A stretch of 40,175 nucleotides of DNA from Flavobacterium rivuli WB 3.3-2 = DSM 21788. GTDB taxonomy: Bacteria; Bacteroidota; Bacteroidia; Flavobacteriales; Flavobacteriaceae. Below the pieces are notes generated by a model. It was not told the origin of the DNA and made no database searches. It saw only the letters and a program-made list of their open reading frames with translations. Position 1 is the stretch's first letter. The number at the start of each line of letters is the position of its first letter. Location: assembly GCF_000378485.1 (NCBI RefSeq), contig NZ_KB899982.1:1-40175 (forward strand). Reading direction: 5' to 3'. The translations under genes and the position numbers were made by a program. Positions 27,498-36,152 of the stretch are shown one piece after another.

Positions 27498-28317
27498 ATG
27501 TCAGTTCATAAAGAAATGAGTAAAAAAGTTACAGCCCCCCGAGTTATTAAAAATGAAAGAAGCCGGAATAAAAATAAGCGCATTAACTGCTTATTACTAT
27601 ACAATGGCTAAGATAATCGACAGTGCAGGTATTGATGTAATTATCGTTGGCGACTCTGCATCTAATACAATGATCGGGAATCTTACAACACTATCTATAA
27701 CGCTAGATCAAATGATTAATTATGCCAAGGCGGTGGTTAACGGAACTTCGAGGGCACTTGTAATAGTAGATATGCCATTTGGTACTGTGTCGGGCAATCC
27801 ATATAAATCTATGGAAGCAGCGATCAGGATGATGCAGGAGACAGGTGCAGATGCTATTAAGGTGGAGGGCGGTATAGAAGTTGCCGATGATGTGAAAAAG
27901 ATATTGAATGCAGGCATACCCGTAATGGCACATTTGGGTTTAATGCCACAATCAATTAATAAATATGGCACATATATCGTAAGAGGTAAAGAAGATGCTG
28001 AAGCAAAAAAACTTATTGAGGATTGCCTTCGTATGGAAGATTTAGGGGTTTTTGGATTGCTCTTGGAAAAAATCCCTGCAACACTTGCGTCTGAAATTTC
28101 CTCAAAAGTAAAAATTCCGACAATAGGTATTGGTGCTGGCTCAGGAACCGATGGACAAGTATTAGTTATACAGGATGTAATGGGAATGAACAACGATTTT
28201 TCACCCAGGTTTCTAAGGCGTTATGCTGATCTACATAGCATAATGACGATGGCAACACAAAATTATATTGCTGATGTTAAAGCAGCAAATTTTCCTAACG
28301 AGGATGAATGTTATTAA
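27498..28317 (+). pseudogene. panB: 3-methyl-2-oxobutanoate hydroxymethyltransferase with N-terminal frameshift
   Basis: PanB makes ketopantoate for pantothenate/CoA synthesis. From ATG 27498 the frame reads MSVHKEMSKKVTAP, the usual start of Bacteroidota PanB. A run of six C (27535-27540) then shifts it; removing one C continues as PELLKMKEAGIKISALTAY. The downstream frame is intact from ATG 27553 (254 residues), so a shorter protein missing about 18 residues could be made from there. Numbering from 27553, active-site residues are kept: Asp34 (VGDSASN), Asp73 (IVDMPF), Lys103 and Glu105 (IKVEGG), His127 (MAHLGL), Glu172 (LEKIP). The common TAYDY motif reads TAYYY (Tyr15). This may be a pseudogene, a phase-variable gene, a sequencing slip, or a functional short form. 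It overlaps or abuts the MarR-GNAT gene. Confidence 0.8.
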
Positions 28318-28337
28318 AACCACTAAAAAATAAGAAT

Positions 28338-29297
28338 ATGAATTTATTTGATAAAACCGGCAAAATGGCATTAGGCAGCAGGCTACGTTTACTTACAGCT
28401 AAAGTAACCGAAGAAGCCTCCAAAATTTATGAATTATATGATGTCGAATTTAATCCAAAATGGTTTCCTATATTTTTTGTCCTGTCCGAAGGTAATCCTA
28501 AAACCATTACAGAAATAGCTACAGAAGTGGGACATTCTCAACCATCAGTAACAAAAATAATTAAGGAGATGGTTCTGTCCGGATTGGTTCAGGAAAATTT
28601 AAAATCTATAGATAAACGAAGAAATGTAGCCGGGCTAACCGATAAAGGAAATCAATTAGCAGAAAAGATAAAGATACAATGTGCAGACATTGATATTGCC
28701 ATTGATTGTGTTATTGCCGAAGCAACGAACAACCTTTGGGAAGCCATTGCTGAATGGGAATATTTATTCGAACAAAAATCACTTTACCAAAGGGTACATG
28801 AACAAAAAAAACTTCGTGAAAGCAAAAATGTTCAAATTATCAATTATGAACCTCAATATAAATCAGCTTTCCGGTCGTTAAATGAAGAGTGGATATCCGC
28901 ATATTTTGAAATGGAGGAGACCGATTTTATAGCATTAAACAATCCTGAAGAGTATATACTCGCTAAAGGTGGAAAAATATTTGTGGCACTATATAATAAT
29001 GAGCCTGTAGGTGTTTGTGCATTAATAAAGATGGAGGATAAGAAATACGATTTTGAAATGGCAAAAATGGCAGTATCCCCAAAAGCACAAGGAAAAAATG
29101 TTGGCTGGTTATTAGGGCAAGCCATTATTAACGCAGCAAAAAAAGAGGGTGCTTCTCTATTATATTTAGAAAGTAACACAATCCTAAAACCCGCTATCAA
29201 CCTATATCACAAAATGGGATTCAAAAAAATTGCTGGACAGCCTACACCATACAAGCGTTGCAACATACAAATGGAACTTGATCTAAATTATAATTGA
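28338..29297 (+). CDS. MarR-family regulator fused to GNAT acetyltransferase
   Basis: A two-domain protein. The N-terminal half (1-~150) is a MarR-type winged helix: KTITEIATEVGHSQPSVTKI is the DNA-reading helix region, and LKSIDKRRNVAGLTDKG the wing. The C-terminal half (~165-319) is a GNAT N-acetyltransferase with the acetyl-CoA loop AVSPKAQGKNVGWLLGQAI and the ending LESNTILKPAINLYHKMGFKKI. I chose ATG 28338 (MNLFDKTGKMALGSRL) over the in-frame ATG 28308, which overlaps the panB end and would add ten atypical residues. MarR-GNAT fusions are a known bacterial architecture. The substrate is unknown. It probably shares the panB promoter. Confidence 0.9.
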   Translation: MNLFDKTGKMALGSRLRLLTAKVTEEASKIYELYDVEFNPKWFPIFFVLSEGNPKTITEIATEVGHSQPSVTKIIKEMVLSGLVQENLKSIDKRRNVAGLTDKGNQLAEKIKIQCADIDIAIDCVIAEATNNLWEAIAEWEYLFEQKSLYQRVHEQKKLRESKNVQIINYEPQYKSAFRSLNEEWISAYFEMEETDFIALNNPEEYILAKGGKIFVALYNNEPVGVCALIKMEDKKYDFEMAKMAVSPKAQGKNVGWLLGQAIINAAKKEGASLLYLESNTILKPAINLYHKMGFKKIAGQPTPYKRCNIQMELDLNYN

Positions 29298-29704
29298 TTA
29301 GATAGGGGATTTATTTATATATGTAATCAGGCACCAATTTTAATATAACTACCGGCAGCCAAGTAATAAAATTGCAAATTATTACGTAACAAATTTTAAA
29401 AGTTGAATTTGCTGTTATATCCATATACATTTCACGTACAGTGATAATTTTATAGTAGGTGTTCGACATTCCCTCATAAATTAAATAGAGCTCATTTTTG
29501 GAAATATTGAAAATTAATTAATTTTTTTAAATGTCGTGAATAAGCTTAAATAAGTACGAGGTGTTCGACTGTGTTCCCTGACAGTGCACGGAAAACAAAC
29601 AAGGCCAGTGGAAACAGATATTGAATTTTAAAATATTTCTTTAATTAAAACTCATTGATTGATTCGAAATTTATTGTATAGTTAATTTCTTTCAATTGAT
29701 AAAT
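29298..29704. other. 407-bp AT-rich spacer with short repeats, no gene
   Basis: No gene, tRNA or clear terminator seen. Two copies of GTGTTCGAC (29459-29467 and 29561-29569), each preceded by G and followed within 10 bp by TTCCCT or TCCCT, form imperfect direct repeats about 100 bp apart. A third copy lies at 26872-26880. They may be ends of a degraded mobile element, but no transposase remains. Confidence 0.4.
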
Positions 29705-32311
29705 TTAGTATTTGATTTCATTAATTAATATCCTGCTTCCCGTATAAAAAATTTTCATTTTTAAAGGCTCATTTTTCGCATCAACCTTTTCAGCAATAGT
29801 AATATTGAAAACCCTTTTCTTTAAATGGCCGGCATAATTACCTTGTAACTTTCCAATGGTTAGGGTTTGATTTTTTTCACTCCATACAAACGGAATAATA
29901 GTGTAGCTCCCTTTTTCATAATTATAATTATCGCCTTCATCTTCATACAAATCAAATTTGGCATCTGCTCCAGGATATATATGTATATGAATAGTATCCC
30001 GAGGTTTTTCTGAAGCGTATTGCATAACCTCACCAATAGGTAAAATAGAACCCGCCTTTACAAAAAGCGGAATTTTATTAAGGGGAGCATCAGTTGTAAT
30101 GGTTTTACCGCCAGTAAAATGTTTACCTGACCAGTAATTATACCAATCTGAACCTTTAGGCAGATATACATTCCATACTTTAATATTTGGCTCAGTAATC
30201 GGTGCTGCAAGTATACTTTTACCAAACATGTATTCATAAGGCTGTTGGATCGCTATTGTATCTGAAGCAAAATCCATAACTAATGGGCGCATTATGGTCG
30301 ATCCATTTTTAGAAACCTGCCATGCTTCAGAATAAATATAAGGCATGAGGGCAGATCGTAAATTGAGCATCTCCCTCATATTTGCTTCTACTTCAGGTCC
30401 GTATTTCCAAGGTTCTGTTTCGGTACCGTAACCATGTATACGGAATATTGAATTGAACACCCCCCACTGAAACCACCGCGTTAAAATTTCATGGTATTTT
30501 TTATCAGTATACTGGCCGGGCCCGGGACGAAAAAATCCACCTATATCTGTGGTCCAGTACGGCATACCCGTTAAATTATAATTAAGCCCTGCAACAATTT
30601 GCCGTTTGTAAGTATCCCAGTCCCAGCCAATATCTCCAGACCAGTTTATGGTTCCGTACCGCTGCTGCCCTGCAAATGCCGATCGTGTAAGCGTGACAAC
30701 CCTTTTATCCGGATTAGTATTTCGTTGTCCCTCATAAACCGTTTTACTAACAAAAAGCGGATATGTAAGACGGTAAAAATCGCCCAACCCATAATATGTC
30801 TGTTTACCAACCAATGCATCATTTTCGGGCTCGGTAGCATCCATCCACCATGAATCGACACCTTTACTAAACAAATTAGTATTAAGTGCGTTCCAGTGCG
30901 TTTTTTGTGTTTCAGGCTTATAAATATCTATCCAGTCGCTATTGGGTATATATAAGTCTTTCGCAAGATATTCTTTAGCTACGTCTGATTTTTTATCCAA
31001 ATTTTCCCATACCGATATAGATAGGTGCGCATTTAAATCATGCAATTGCTTTATAAATTTTTCTGGGTTTGGGTAATTCGTTTCATCAAACTTAGGCACA
31101 CCCCAGCCATACTTGCCCCAATATTGCCAATCCTGCACAATAACATCTACCGGTAATTTCTTGTTTCTAAATTCTTGTATTGTTTCCACCAAATGTTTGC
31201 CAGATGTGTAACGTTCCCTGCATTGCCAAAAGCCATATGCCCACTGTGGAAGCATGGGCACATTGCCAGATAGGTTACGATAACCTGCAATAATATCATC
31301 GGCATCGTTGCCGTAAAACACCACGTAGTAAAGTGATTTAGCATTGGGCGACCTAAATGTAGTTTCATCACTTTCCTGTTTCCAGGTAAGTTTTGGGGTA
31401 TTCGCCGTTTTACAAACAACATTAATAGTATGTTCACCAGCTTTAAGATAAATCATTTTACTTACTGCTGGTGGTAACCACATATTAGAAAAGTCGATGT
31501 ACGGTACATTATCTATCGATAAAAAATGACGGTTATCCATTGCACCCATGTCAAGCATAAAGGTATAATTACCATCTTTAATAGCCGTGAATTTTGCAGT
31601 ATGCAGCGATTGTTCCTGCGATATTTTTTGGGTGCCTGCAGTAGTAGTTACATTAGCATCTGCCTTTTCTCCTAAAATAGTAGTACTTTTTAAAAGTGGA
31701 ATAAAGGTATCGGCCGGATTAAAATTAGTTAGTCCGTATTGATGCCAGAGGATGCCGTACCCCTTACTGGAATATAAAAACGGAATAGCTATTTGTGTAT
31801 TTACCTGAGTAAGTTTACGGCTTATGTTACGAAGGTTATAATTACCATCCTGAAACTGGCCAAGGCCAAATAAGTATTCATCTTTGGGCGAATTAAAACT
31901 TTGTTCTGCAATAAAACAAGGCTCACCCATAATAGAATCGCGTATTAGTTTTCGGCTACCCGCTTTTTCGCTTAAAAATATTTTGCCGTTGATATCGCTA
32001 TAGTCAATAGCACCACTTTTCTTATCAAAAGTTACCATTACCATTTCGGTAAACAATTTTAATTTATCTGCTGTATCTTTAAATTTAAATTTTATCGTTG
32101 CAGGATTACTTACAAAAATAAATTCCTGTTCTTCTTTTAATTCCTTCTCCCATTGTATGCTTATTGCCTTAGCAGAAAGTGGTTTTATGGTTAATATACC
32201 TTCAGCAAGTTCTATTTGCAATCCATCTTTTCTCAAAGTATGGCTTTTGTAAGATTGAGCAAAAAGTAGTGCTGGTATCAAACTAAAAAATAAAATAAAA
32301 AATCTTTTCAT
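29705..32311 (-). CDS. GH31 alpha-glycosidase with non-PA14 insert, periplasmic
   Basis: Family GH31. The start is at 32311 (MKRFFILFFSLIPALLFAQ), which gives a clean Sec signal; the upstream in-frame ATG at 32368 would add 19 residues before it. In the 868-residue form, the N-terminal sandwich contains SFNSPKDEYLFGLGQFQDGN. A beta-rich insert at about 220-310 (KDGNYTFMLDMGAMDNRHFL, YLKAGEHTINVVCKT) occupies the PA14 position of Xyl31A-type enzymes but looks like a different module. Nucleophile Asp491 is in DSWWMDATEPEN and acid/base Asp560 in INWSGDIGWDW. The WMDATEP motif is shared with the GH31 at 18965, so alpha-xylosidase or a related activity is likely. It is transcribed alone and divergently from lutA. 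Confidence 0.92.
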   Translation of the reverse strand: MKRFFILFFSLIPALLFAQSYKSHTLRKDGLQIELAEGILTIKPLSAKAISIQWEKELKEEQEFIFVSNPATIKFKFKDTADKLKLFTEMVMVTFDKKSGAIDYSDINGKIFLSEKAGSRKLIRDSIMGEPCFIAEQSFNSPKDEYLFGLGQFQDGNYNLRNISRKLTQVNTQIAIPFLYSSKGYGILWHQYGLTNFNPADTFIPLLKSTTILGEKADANVTTTAGTQKISQEQSLHTAKFTAIKDGNYTFMLDMGAMDNRHFLSIDNVPYIDFSNMWLPPAVSKMIYLKAGEHTINVVCKTANTPKLTWKQESDETTFRSPNAKSLYYVVFYGNDADDIIAGYRNLSGNVPMLPQWAYGFWQCRERYTSGKHLVETIQEFRNKKLPVDVIVQDWQYWGKYGWGVPKFDETNYPNPEKFIKQLHDLNAHLSISVWENLDKKSDVAKEYLAKDLYIPNSDWIDIYKPETQKTHWNALNTNLFSKGVDSWWMDATEPENDALVGKQTYYGLGDFYRLTYPLFVSKTVYEGQRNTNPDKRVVTLTRSAFAGQQRYGTINWSGDIGWDWDTYKRQIVAGLNYNLTGMPYWTTDIGGFFRPGPGQYTDKKYHEILTRWFQWGVFNSIFRIHGYGTETEPWKYGPEVEANMREMLNLRSALMPYIYSEAWQVSKNGSTIMRPLVMDFASDTIAIQQPYEYMFGKSILAAPITEPNIKVWNVYLPKGSDWYNYWSGKHFTGGKTITTDAPLNKIPLFVKAGSILPIGEVMQYASEKPRDTIHIHIYPGADAKFDLYEDEGDNYNYEKGSYTIIPFVWSEKNQTLTIGKLQGNYAGHLKKRVFNITIAEKVDAKNEPLKMKIFYTGSRILINEIKY

Positions 32312-32588
32312 AAATAAGTAACTATACTGTTTTGTAAACAGAATTAGGTGTAAACAAATAAAAAGCATTTAACAATGCTAAAAGTCTGAAAAATTAGCCA
32401 ACCATTAAACCTGATTATCATTTAGCATTGCAGATAAAATAAATAAGCAAAATAATGTACAGTTTTAATTAAAAACTAAATTACCAGCAATATACCTTAC
32501 GAATTAGACAATAAGGTTAAACTTTGAACTTAAAAATTTACCTTATTTTGTAATTATCAATTATATACTATAACCATTTCGCAACTTT
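32312..32588. promoter_or_regulatory. Divergent promoter region of GH31 and lutABC with inverted repeats
   Basis: A 277-bp spacer. CAATGCTAAA at 32373-32382 and TTTAGCATTG at 32421-32430 form a perfect 10-bp inverted repeat. A third half-site, AGCATT at 32364-32369, makes a small hairpin with AATGCT at 32374-32379. This looks like an operator shared by the divergent genes. A tentative lutA promoter is TTG at 32524-32526 plus TTATTTTG at 32543-32550, imperfect against TAnnTTTG. Confidence 0.4.
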
Positions 32589-33326
32589 ATGAAGGTAGGA
32601 TTATTTATACCATGCTACATAGACCAATTATACCCTAAAGTAGCTGTTGCTACATTAGAGTTAATGGAAAAATTGGGCCTTGATGTATATTACCCTACCC
32701 GCCAAACCTGCTGTGGGCAGCCCTTGGCAAATTCTGGCTACAGCCATTTAACGTATGATATAGATGAGCTTTTTACTCATAATTTTGAAAGCTGTGATTA
32801 TGTAGTATCGCCATCGGGCAGTTGTACATTACACATTAAAGAGCATTTACATAGCTATAAAAATATAGGTAGCGCGCAGCATATTAAAAAACACATTTAT
32901 GAATTGGTAGAGTTTTTAACCGATGTTATAAAGGTTGAAAATTTAAAAGCCACTTTCCCGTACCGTGTAGGATTACATCAAAGTTGCCACGGCCAGCGCG
33001 GACTACGCCTTGCTAGTATGACCGAACGTGTTGAAGTATCTTTTTCTAAACCTAAACATTTACTCAGCATGGTTAACGGCCTGAAGCTTATAGACCTTAC
33101 CCGCGAAGATGAATGCTGTGGTTTTGGCGGTACATTTTGCGTTACCGAAGAAGCAGTGTCTGTACGTATGGGTCAGGATCGCGTGGCCGATCATTTAAAC
33201 CATAAAGCGCAATACATTACAGCTGCAGATATGTCGTGCCTTATGCACATGCAGGGCATTTTAAAAAGACAAAATAGTAACGTACAGGTAATACATATTG
33301 CCGAAATACTTAACGCCACTTTATAA
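32589..33326 (+). CDS. lutA: L-lactate utilization protein A (Fe-S, CCG-domain)
   Basis: First subunit of the LutABC L-lactate dehydrogenase complex, which oxidises L-lactate to pyruvate. The 245 residues contain the two cysteine-rich CCG domains that bind a cluster: QTCCGQPLANSG (Cys41-Cys42) and DECCGFGGTFCV, with HQSCHGQRG between. This is the normal length for LutA/YkgE. The stop overlaps the lutB start by one base (TAATG), so translational coupling is expected. Its presence beside sugar-acid genes suggests that it consumes lactate made by deoxysugar breakdown (inference). Confidence 0.93.
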   Translation: MKVGLFIPCYIDQLYPKVAVATLELMEKLGLDVYYPTRQTCCGQPLANSGYSHLTYDIDELFTHNFESCDYVVSPSGSCTLHIKEHLHSYKNIGSAQHIKKHIYELVEFLTDVIKVENLKATFPYRVGLHQSCHGQRGLRLASMTERVEVSFSKPKHLLSMVNGLKLIDLTREDECCGFGGTFCVTEEAVSVRMGQDRVADHLNHKAQYITAADMSCLMHMQGILKRQNSNVQVIHIAEILNATL

Positions 33327-34705
33327 TGAAAGACCACGCACAACTGGCAGAAGCTTTTAATAAAGATAAAGAACGCGTTACCTGGCATGACGAAACGTTG
33401 TGGTTTGTGCGCACAAAGCGCGATAAGGCTGCCCATAAATTTGCCGGTTGGGAACAACTGCGCGAAACAGCGTCGCAAATAAAAAACAATGTGCTAAGTA
33501 ATTTAGATAGTTATCTTTTACAATTTGAGGCCAATGCCATTAAAAACGGCATAACGGTACACTGGGCTAAAGATGCTGCCCAACATAACCAAATTGTATT
33601 ATCACTTTTACAAAAGCATGAAATAAACAGCCTGGTTAAAAGCAAGAGCATGCTTACCGAAGAATGCCACCTTAACGAGTTTTTACAGCACAATGGTGTT
33701 GAAGTTATAGATACTGATTTGGGCGAACGTATAGTTCAGTTTCGTAACGAGCCACCCAGCCATATTGTGCTGCCTGCCATTCACTTAAAGAAGGAAGATG
33801 TATCAGATACTTTTCATGAGCATTTAGGTACCGAAAAAGGAAATTCCGACCCACAATACCTTACCGAAGCGGCACGCCAGCATTTACGGGAAACTTTTTT
33901 AACACGAAAACTTGCCCTAACCGGAGTTAACTTTGCTGTTGCCGAAACCGGAGAATTTGTAGTATGTACTAACGAAGGCAATGCCGATATGGGTGCCCAC
34001 CTGGCTAACCTGCACATTGCCAGCATGGGGCTGGAAAAAACAATTCCGCGACGGGAAGATTTGGGTATTTTTCTCAACCTATTGGCACGCAGTGCTACAG
34101 GTCAGCCCATAACAACTTATTCCAGTCATTTTAAACGCCCTCGTAATGGGCAGGAAATGCATATTATTTTAGTAGATAATGGCAGGAGTATACAATTAGG
34201 CCGTAAAGATTTTCGAAATTCGCTTAAATGCATTCGCTGTGGAGCGTGTATGAATACCTGCCCTGTTTACAGGCGCAGTGGCGGTCATAGCTACCACACG
34301 GCCGTTGCGGGGCCTATTGGTTCTATCCTCGCCCCTAATTTAGATATGGAAAAGAATAAAGATTTGCCTTTTGCCTCTACCCTATGCGGATCGTGTACCA
34401 ATGTGTGCCCCGTAAAAATAGATATTCACGACCAGTTGTATAAATGGCGACAGGAAATCGTGAAAAGTGGATACAGCCCTAAAAGTAAAACAATTGCTAT
34501 GGAAGCCATGAGCGTAAGCCTTTCTAAACCCATGGTTTATGATATATCTGGCAAAGCATTACGCTTTACTTTAAGATATGCTCCATTTGTAATTAACAAT
34601 AAATTAAACCCGTGGTACAAGCAACGCGATATGCCTGCAGCACCTGAGAATTCGTTTAAAAAATGGTACGATGAAAACAGGAATAAAAAAAATGATAATG
34701 AGTAG
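33326..34705 (+). CDS. lutB: L-lactate utilization protein B (Fe-S, LUD domain)
   Basis: Iron-sulfur subunit of LutABC. The 459 residues have an N-terminal LUD domain (DUF162; ALTGVNFAVAETGEFVVCTN), then ferredoxin-like 4Fe-4S motifs CIRCGACMNTCPVY (from about residue 302) and CGSCTNVCPV (from about 354), then a C-terminal helical tail. Length is normal for LutB/YkgF. It starts on the TAATG junction with lutA, and its end overlaps the lutC start. Confidence 0.94.
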   Translation: MKDHAQLAEAFNKDKERVTWHDETLWFVRTKRDKAAHKFAGWEQLRETASQIKNNVLSNLDSYLLQFEANAIKNGITVHWAKDAAQHNQIVLSLLQKHEINSLVKSKSMLTEECHLNEFLQHNGVEVIDTDLGERIVQFRNEPPSHIVLPAIHLKKEDVSDTFHEHLGTEKGNSDPQYLTEAARQHLRETFLTRKLALTGVNFAVAETGEFVVCTNEGNADMGAHLANLHIASMGLEKTIPRREDLGIFLNLLARSATGQPITTYSSHFKRPRNGQEMHIILVDNGRSIQLGRKDFRNSLKCIRCGACMNTCPVYRRSGGHSYHTAVAGPIGSILAPNLDMEKNKDLPFASTLCGSCTNVCPVKIDIHDQLYKWRQEIVKSGYSPKSKTIAMEAMSVSLSKPMVYDISGKALRFTLRYAPFVINNKLNPWYKQRDMPAAPENSFKKWYDENRNKKNDNE

Positions 34706-35303
34706 CAGAAATGAAATTTTAGCTGCCATTGCGGCAAATAAGCCGGACTACCAACCTTTACCTGTTGGCTTGTATACACCAGAAAACGGTTATAACATAG
34801 TAAGCCGTTTTAAAGAAAACATAACACTTATTGGCGGTGCTGTACATAAAATTAATGTTATTAGCGAGATAGAGCAATTTCTATACTCTAACTTTCCGTC
34901 GGCTAAGCGTATTGTTACAAATAATGAGGCTTTAAAAAATGTGGCAACGCATTTAATAAATACCGATTTGGATAAGCAAATTCCGCATGAACTAGAAAAT
35001 GTAGACGTTACCATTTTAGACGCGCCCTTTGGCGTAGCCGAAAACGGTGCCATCTGGATTACAGATGAATCATTACATCATCGCGTGTTGCCTTTTATAA
35101 CACAGCACCTTATCCTCATCATAAAAGAATCGTCTATAATTGCATCATTACAGGATGCTTACGCTAAAATAGGTTTAACCGATTATGGCTATGGAACATT
35201 TATATCGGGGCCTTCTAAAACTGCTGATATAGAGCAATCGCTAGTCATTGGGGCTCACGGCTCGCGCAGCCTCGATGTATTTATTATAGGGCAGGCATCC
35301 TAA
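34698..35303 (+). CDS. lutC: L-lactate utilization protein C (LUD domain)
   Basis: Third component of LutABC, a LUD-domain (DUF162) protein without cysteine clusters. I chose ATG 34698 (MSSRNEILAAIAANKPDYQPLP), which matches the usual LutC N-terminus and overlaps lutB by 8 bp. ATG 34692 and ATG 34671 are in frame but add atypical residues. The hallmark APFGVAENGAIWITDES is present, and the protein ends TADIEQSLVIGAHGSRSLDVFII, typical of the family. About 201 residues, full length. The fucP relic begins 30 bp downstream. Confidence 0.92.
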   Translation: MSSRNEILAAIAANKPDYQPLPVGLYTPENGYNIVSRFKENITLIGGAVHKINVISEIEQFLYSNFPSAKRIVTNNEALKNVATHLINTDLDKQIPHELENVDVTILDAPFGVAENGAIWITDESLHHRVLPFITQHLILIIKESSIIASLQDAYAKIGLTDYGYGTFISGPSKTADIEQSLVIGAHGSRSLDVFIIGQAS

Positions 35304-35333
35304 CCCAATAGCCGTAACCAAGTAAAAACACAC

Positions 35334-35657
35334 ATAAGTAATACGTCAAATACAACATTTACAACTACAGCTACATCCAGTAATCAAGGGTATCTTTTCC
35401 CCTTAATACTGATTACAAGTTTATTCTTTTTCTGAGGATTTATTCATAACCTCGATCCGGTGCTTATTCCCATCTAAAAAAAGCTTTTAGATTAACCGAT
35501 CTTGAAACAGCCTTTGTAGATTTTTCAGTTTTTATAGCCTACTTTTTAATGGCATTGCCAGCAGGTTATTTTATGCGAAAATATGGTTACAAAAGCGGAA
35601 TAATATTTGGCCTAATCCTGTTTGCTATAGGATCGTTTTTGTTTTTACCCGCAGCAG
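35334..35657 (+). pseudogene. fucP: L-fucose:H+ symporter permease, N-terminal relic
   Basis: Relic of a major-facilitator sugar permease of the FucP type. Frame one starts at ATA 35334, probably a mutated ATG, and reads ...NQGYLFPLILITSLFFF to TGA at 35433, where FucP has Trp. It continues GFIHNLDPVLIP. A lost base in the C run shifts the frame, and the next frame gives HLKKAFRLTDLETAFVDF, FIAYFLMALPAGYFMRKYGY (MFS motif A region) and GLILFAIGSFLFLPAA. Homology stops at about 35657, where the sequence switches to the antisense uxaB relic. Only about 105 of ~430 residues remain. Four lesions (start codon, nonsense, frameshift, truncation) make it non-functional. Confidence 0.85.
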
Positions 35658-36117
35658 ATCGAAAGTTTGTGATGAATAAATTGGATTGCGAAATCGGTCA
35701 AATACCTCTATAGAAAAAATAGTTAATTCTGTTTCCGGCAGGTTTATGCCGGCTTCGGTAGTATTAGATAATAAAATAGTTAACTCTTCCTCTTTTGCTA
35801 AATCCAGATATGCATTATAATCTTCATATGGGTTAATAGTTTTTGAATACACGATATAATGCTTGTGTGCTCTGACTGATTACCCTGGCTTATGCCTTTA
35901 GTTAAAAGCGTAAACAAACCATCCTGATCCTGCAATAATTGTATAGACCCGCCCGCCCTGGCCTTAACTACGGTAACACCAGCATTAAAATTTGCCTCTG
36001 TATTTAGTTTATCTACAATGTCATCGGCGAATCCCCTAATGAAATTACCATCGCCAAACTGCACTATTTTATAGGTAATTTTTGAGTATAATTTTCTAAC
36101 CTTTTTAATCTTTTCAT
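35658..36117 (-). pseudogene. uxaB: Tagaturonate reductase / mannitol dehydrogenase-family relic
   Basis: The start at 36117 gives MKRLKRLENYTQKLPIK, and the frame is then lost in the short A run (36067-36070 on the + strand). A second frame carries IVQFGDGNFIRGFADDIVDK and VTVVKARAGGSIQLLQDQDG, LFTLLTKGISQG. The frame shifts again at 35840-35844, giving TINPYEDYNAYLDLAKEEEL and ILLSNTTEAG. It then jumps within a few residues to VFDRFRNP and, in another frame, FIHHKL. These last two motifs lie far apart in an intact UxaB (the second nearly 250 residues further on), so an internal deletion is inferred. Homology ends at the fucP junction. The family assignment rests on the Rossmann and SNTTEAG motifs. 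It was the last gene of the - strand sugar operon. Confidence 0.82.
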
Positions 36118-36152
36118 GGTTTCGAATGTAATAAGCAATAGACAGACAATAC

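Noticed and set aside
27720..28193. 157-codon open frame on the - strand inside panB
   Set aside because: Antisense to the well-conserved PanB body; the product is Ser/Pro/Ile-rich without motifs.
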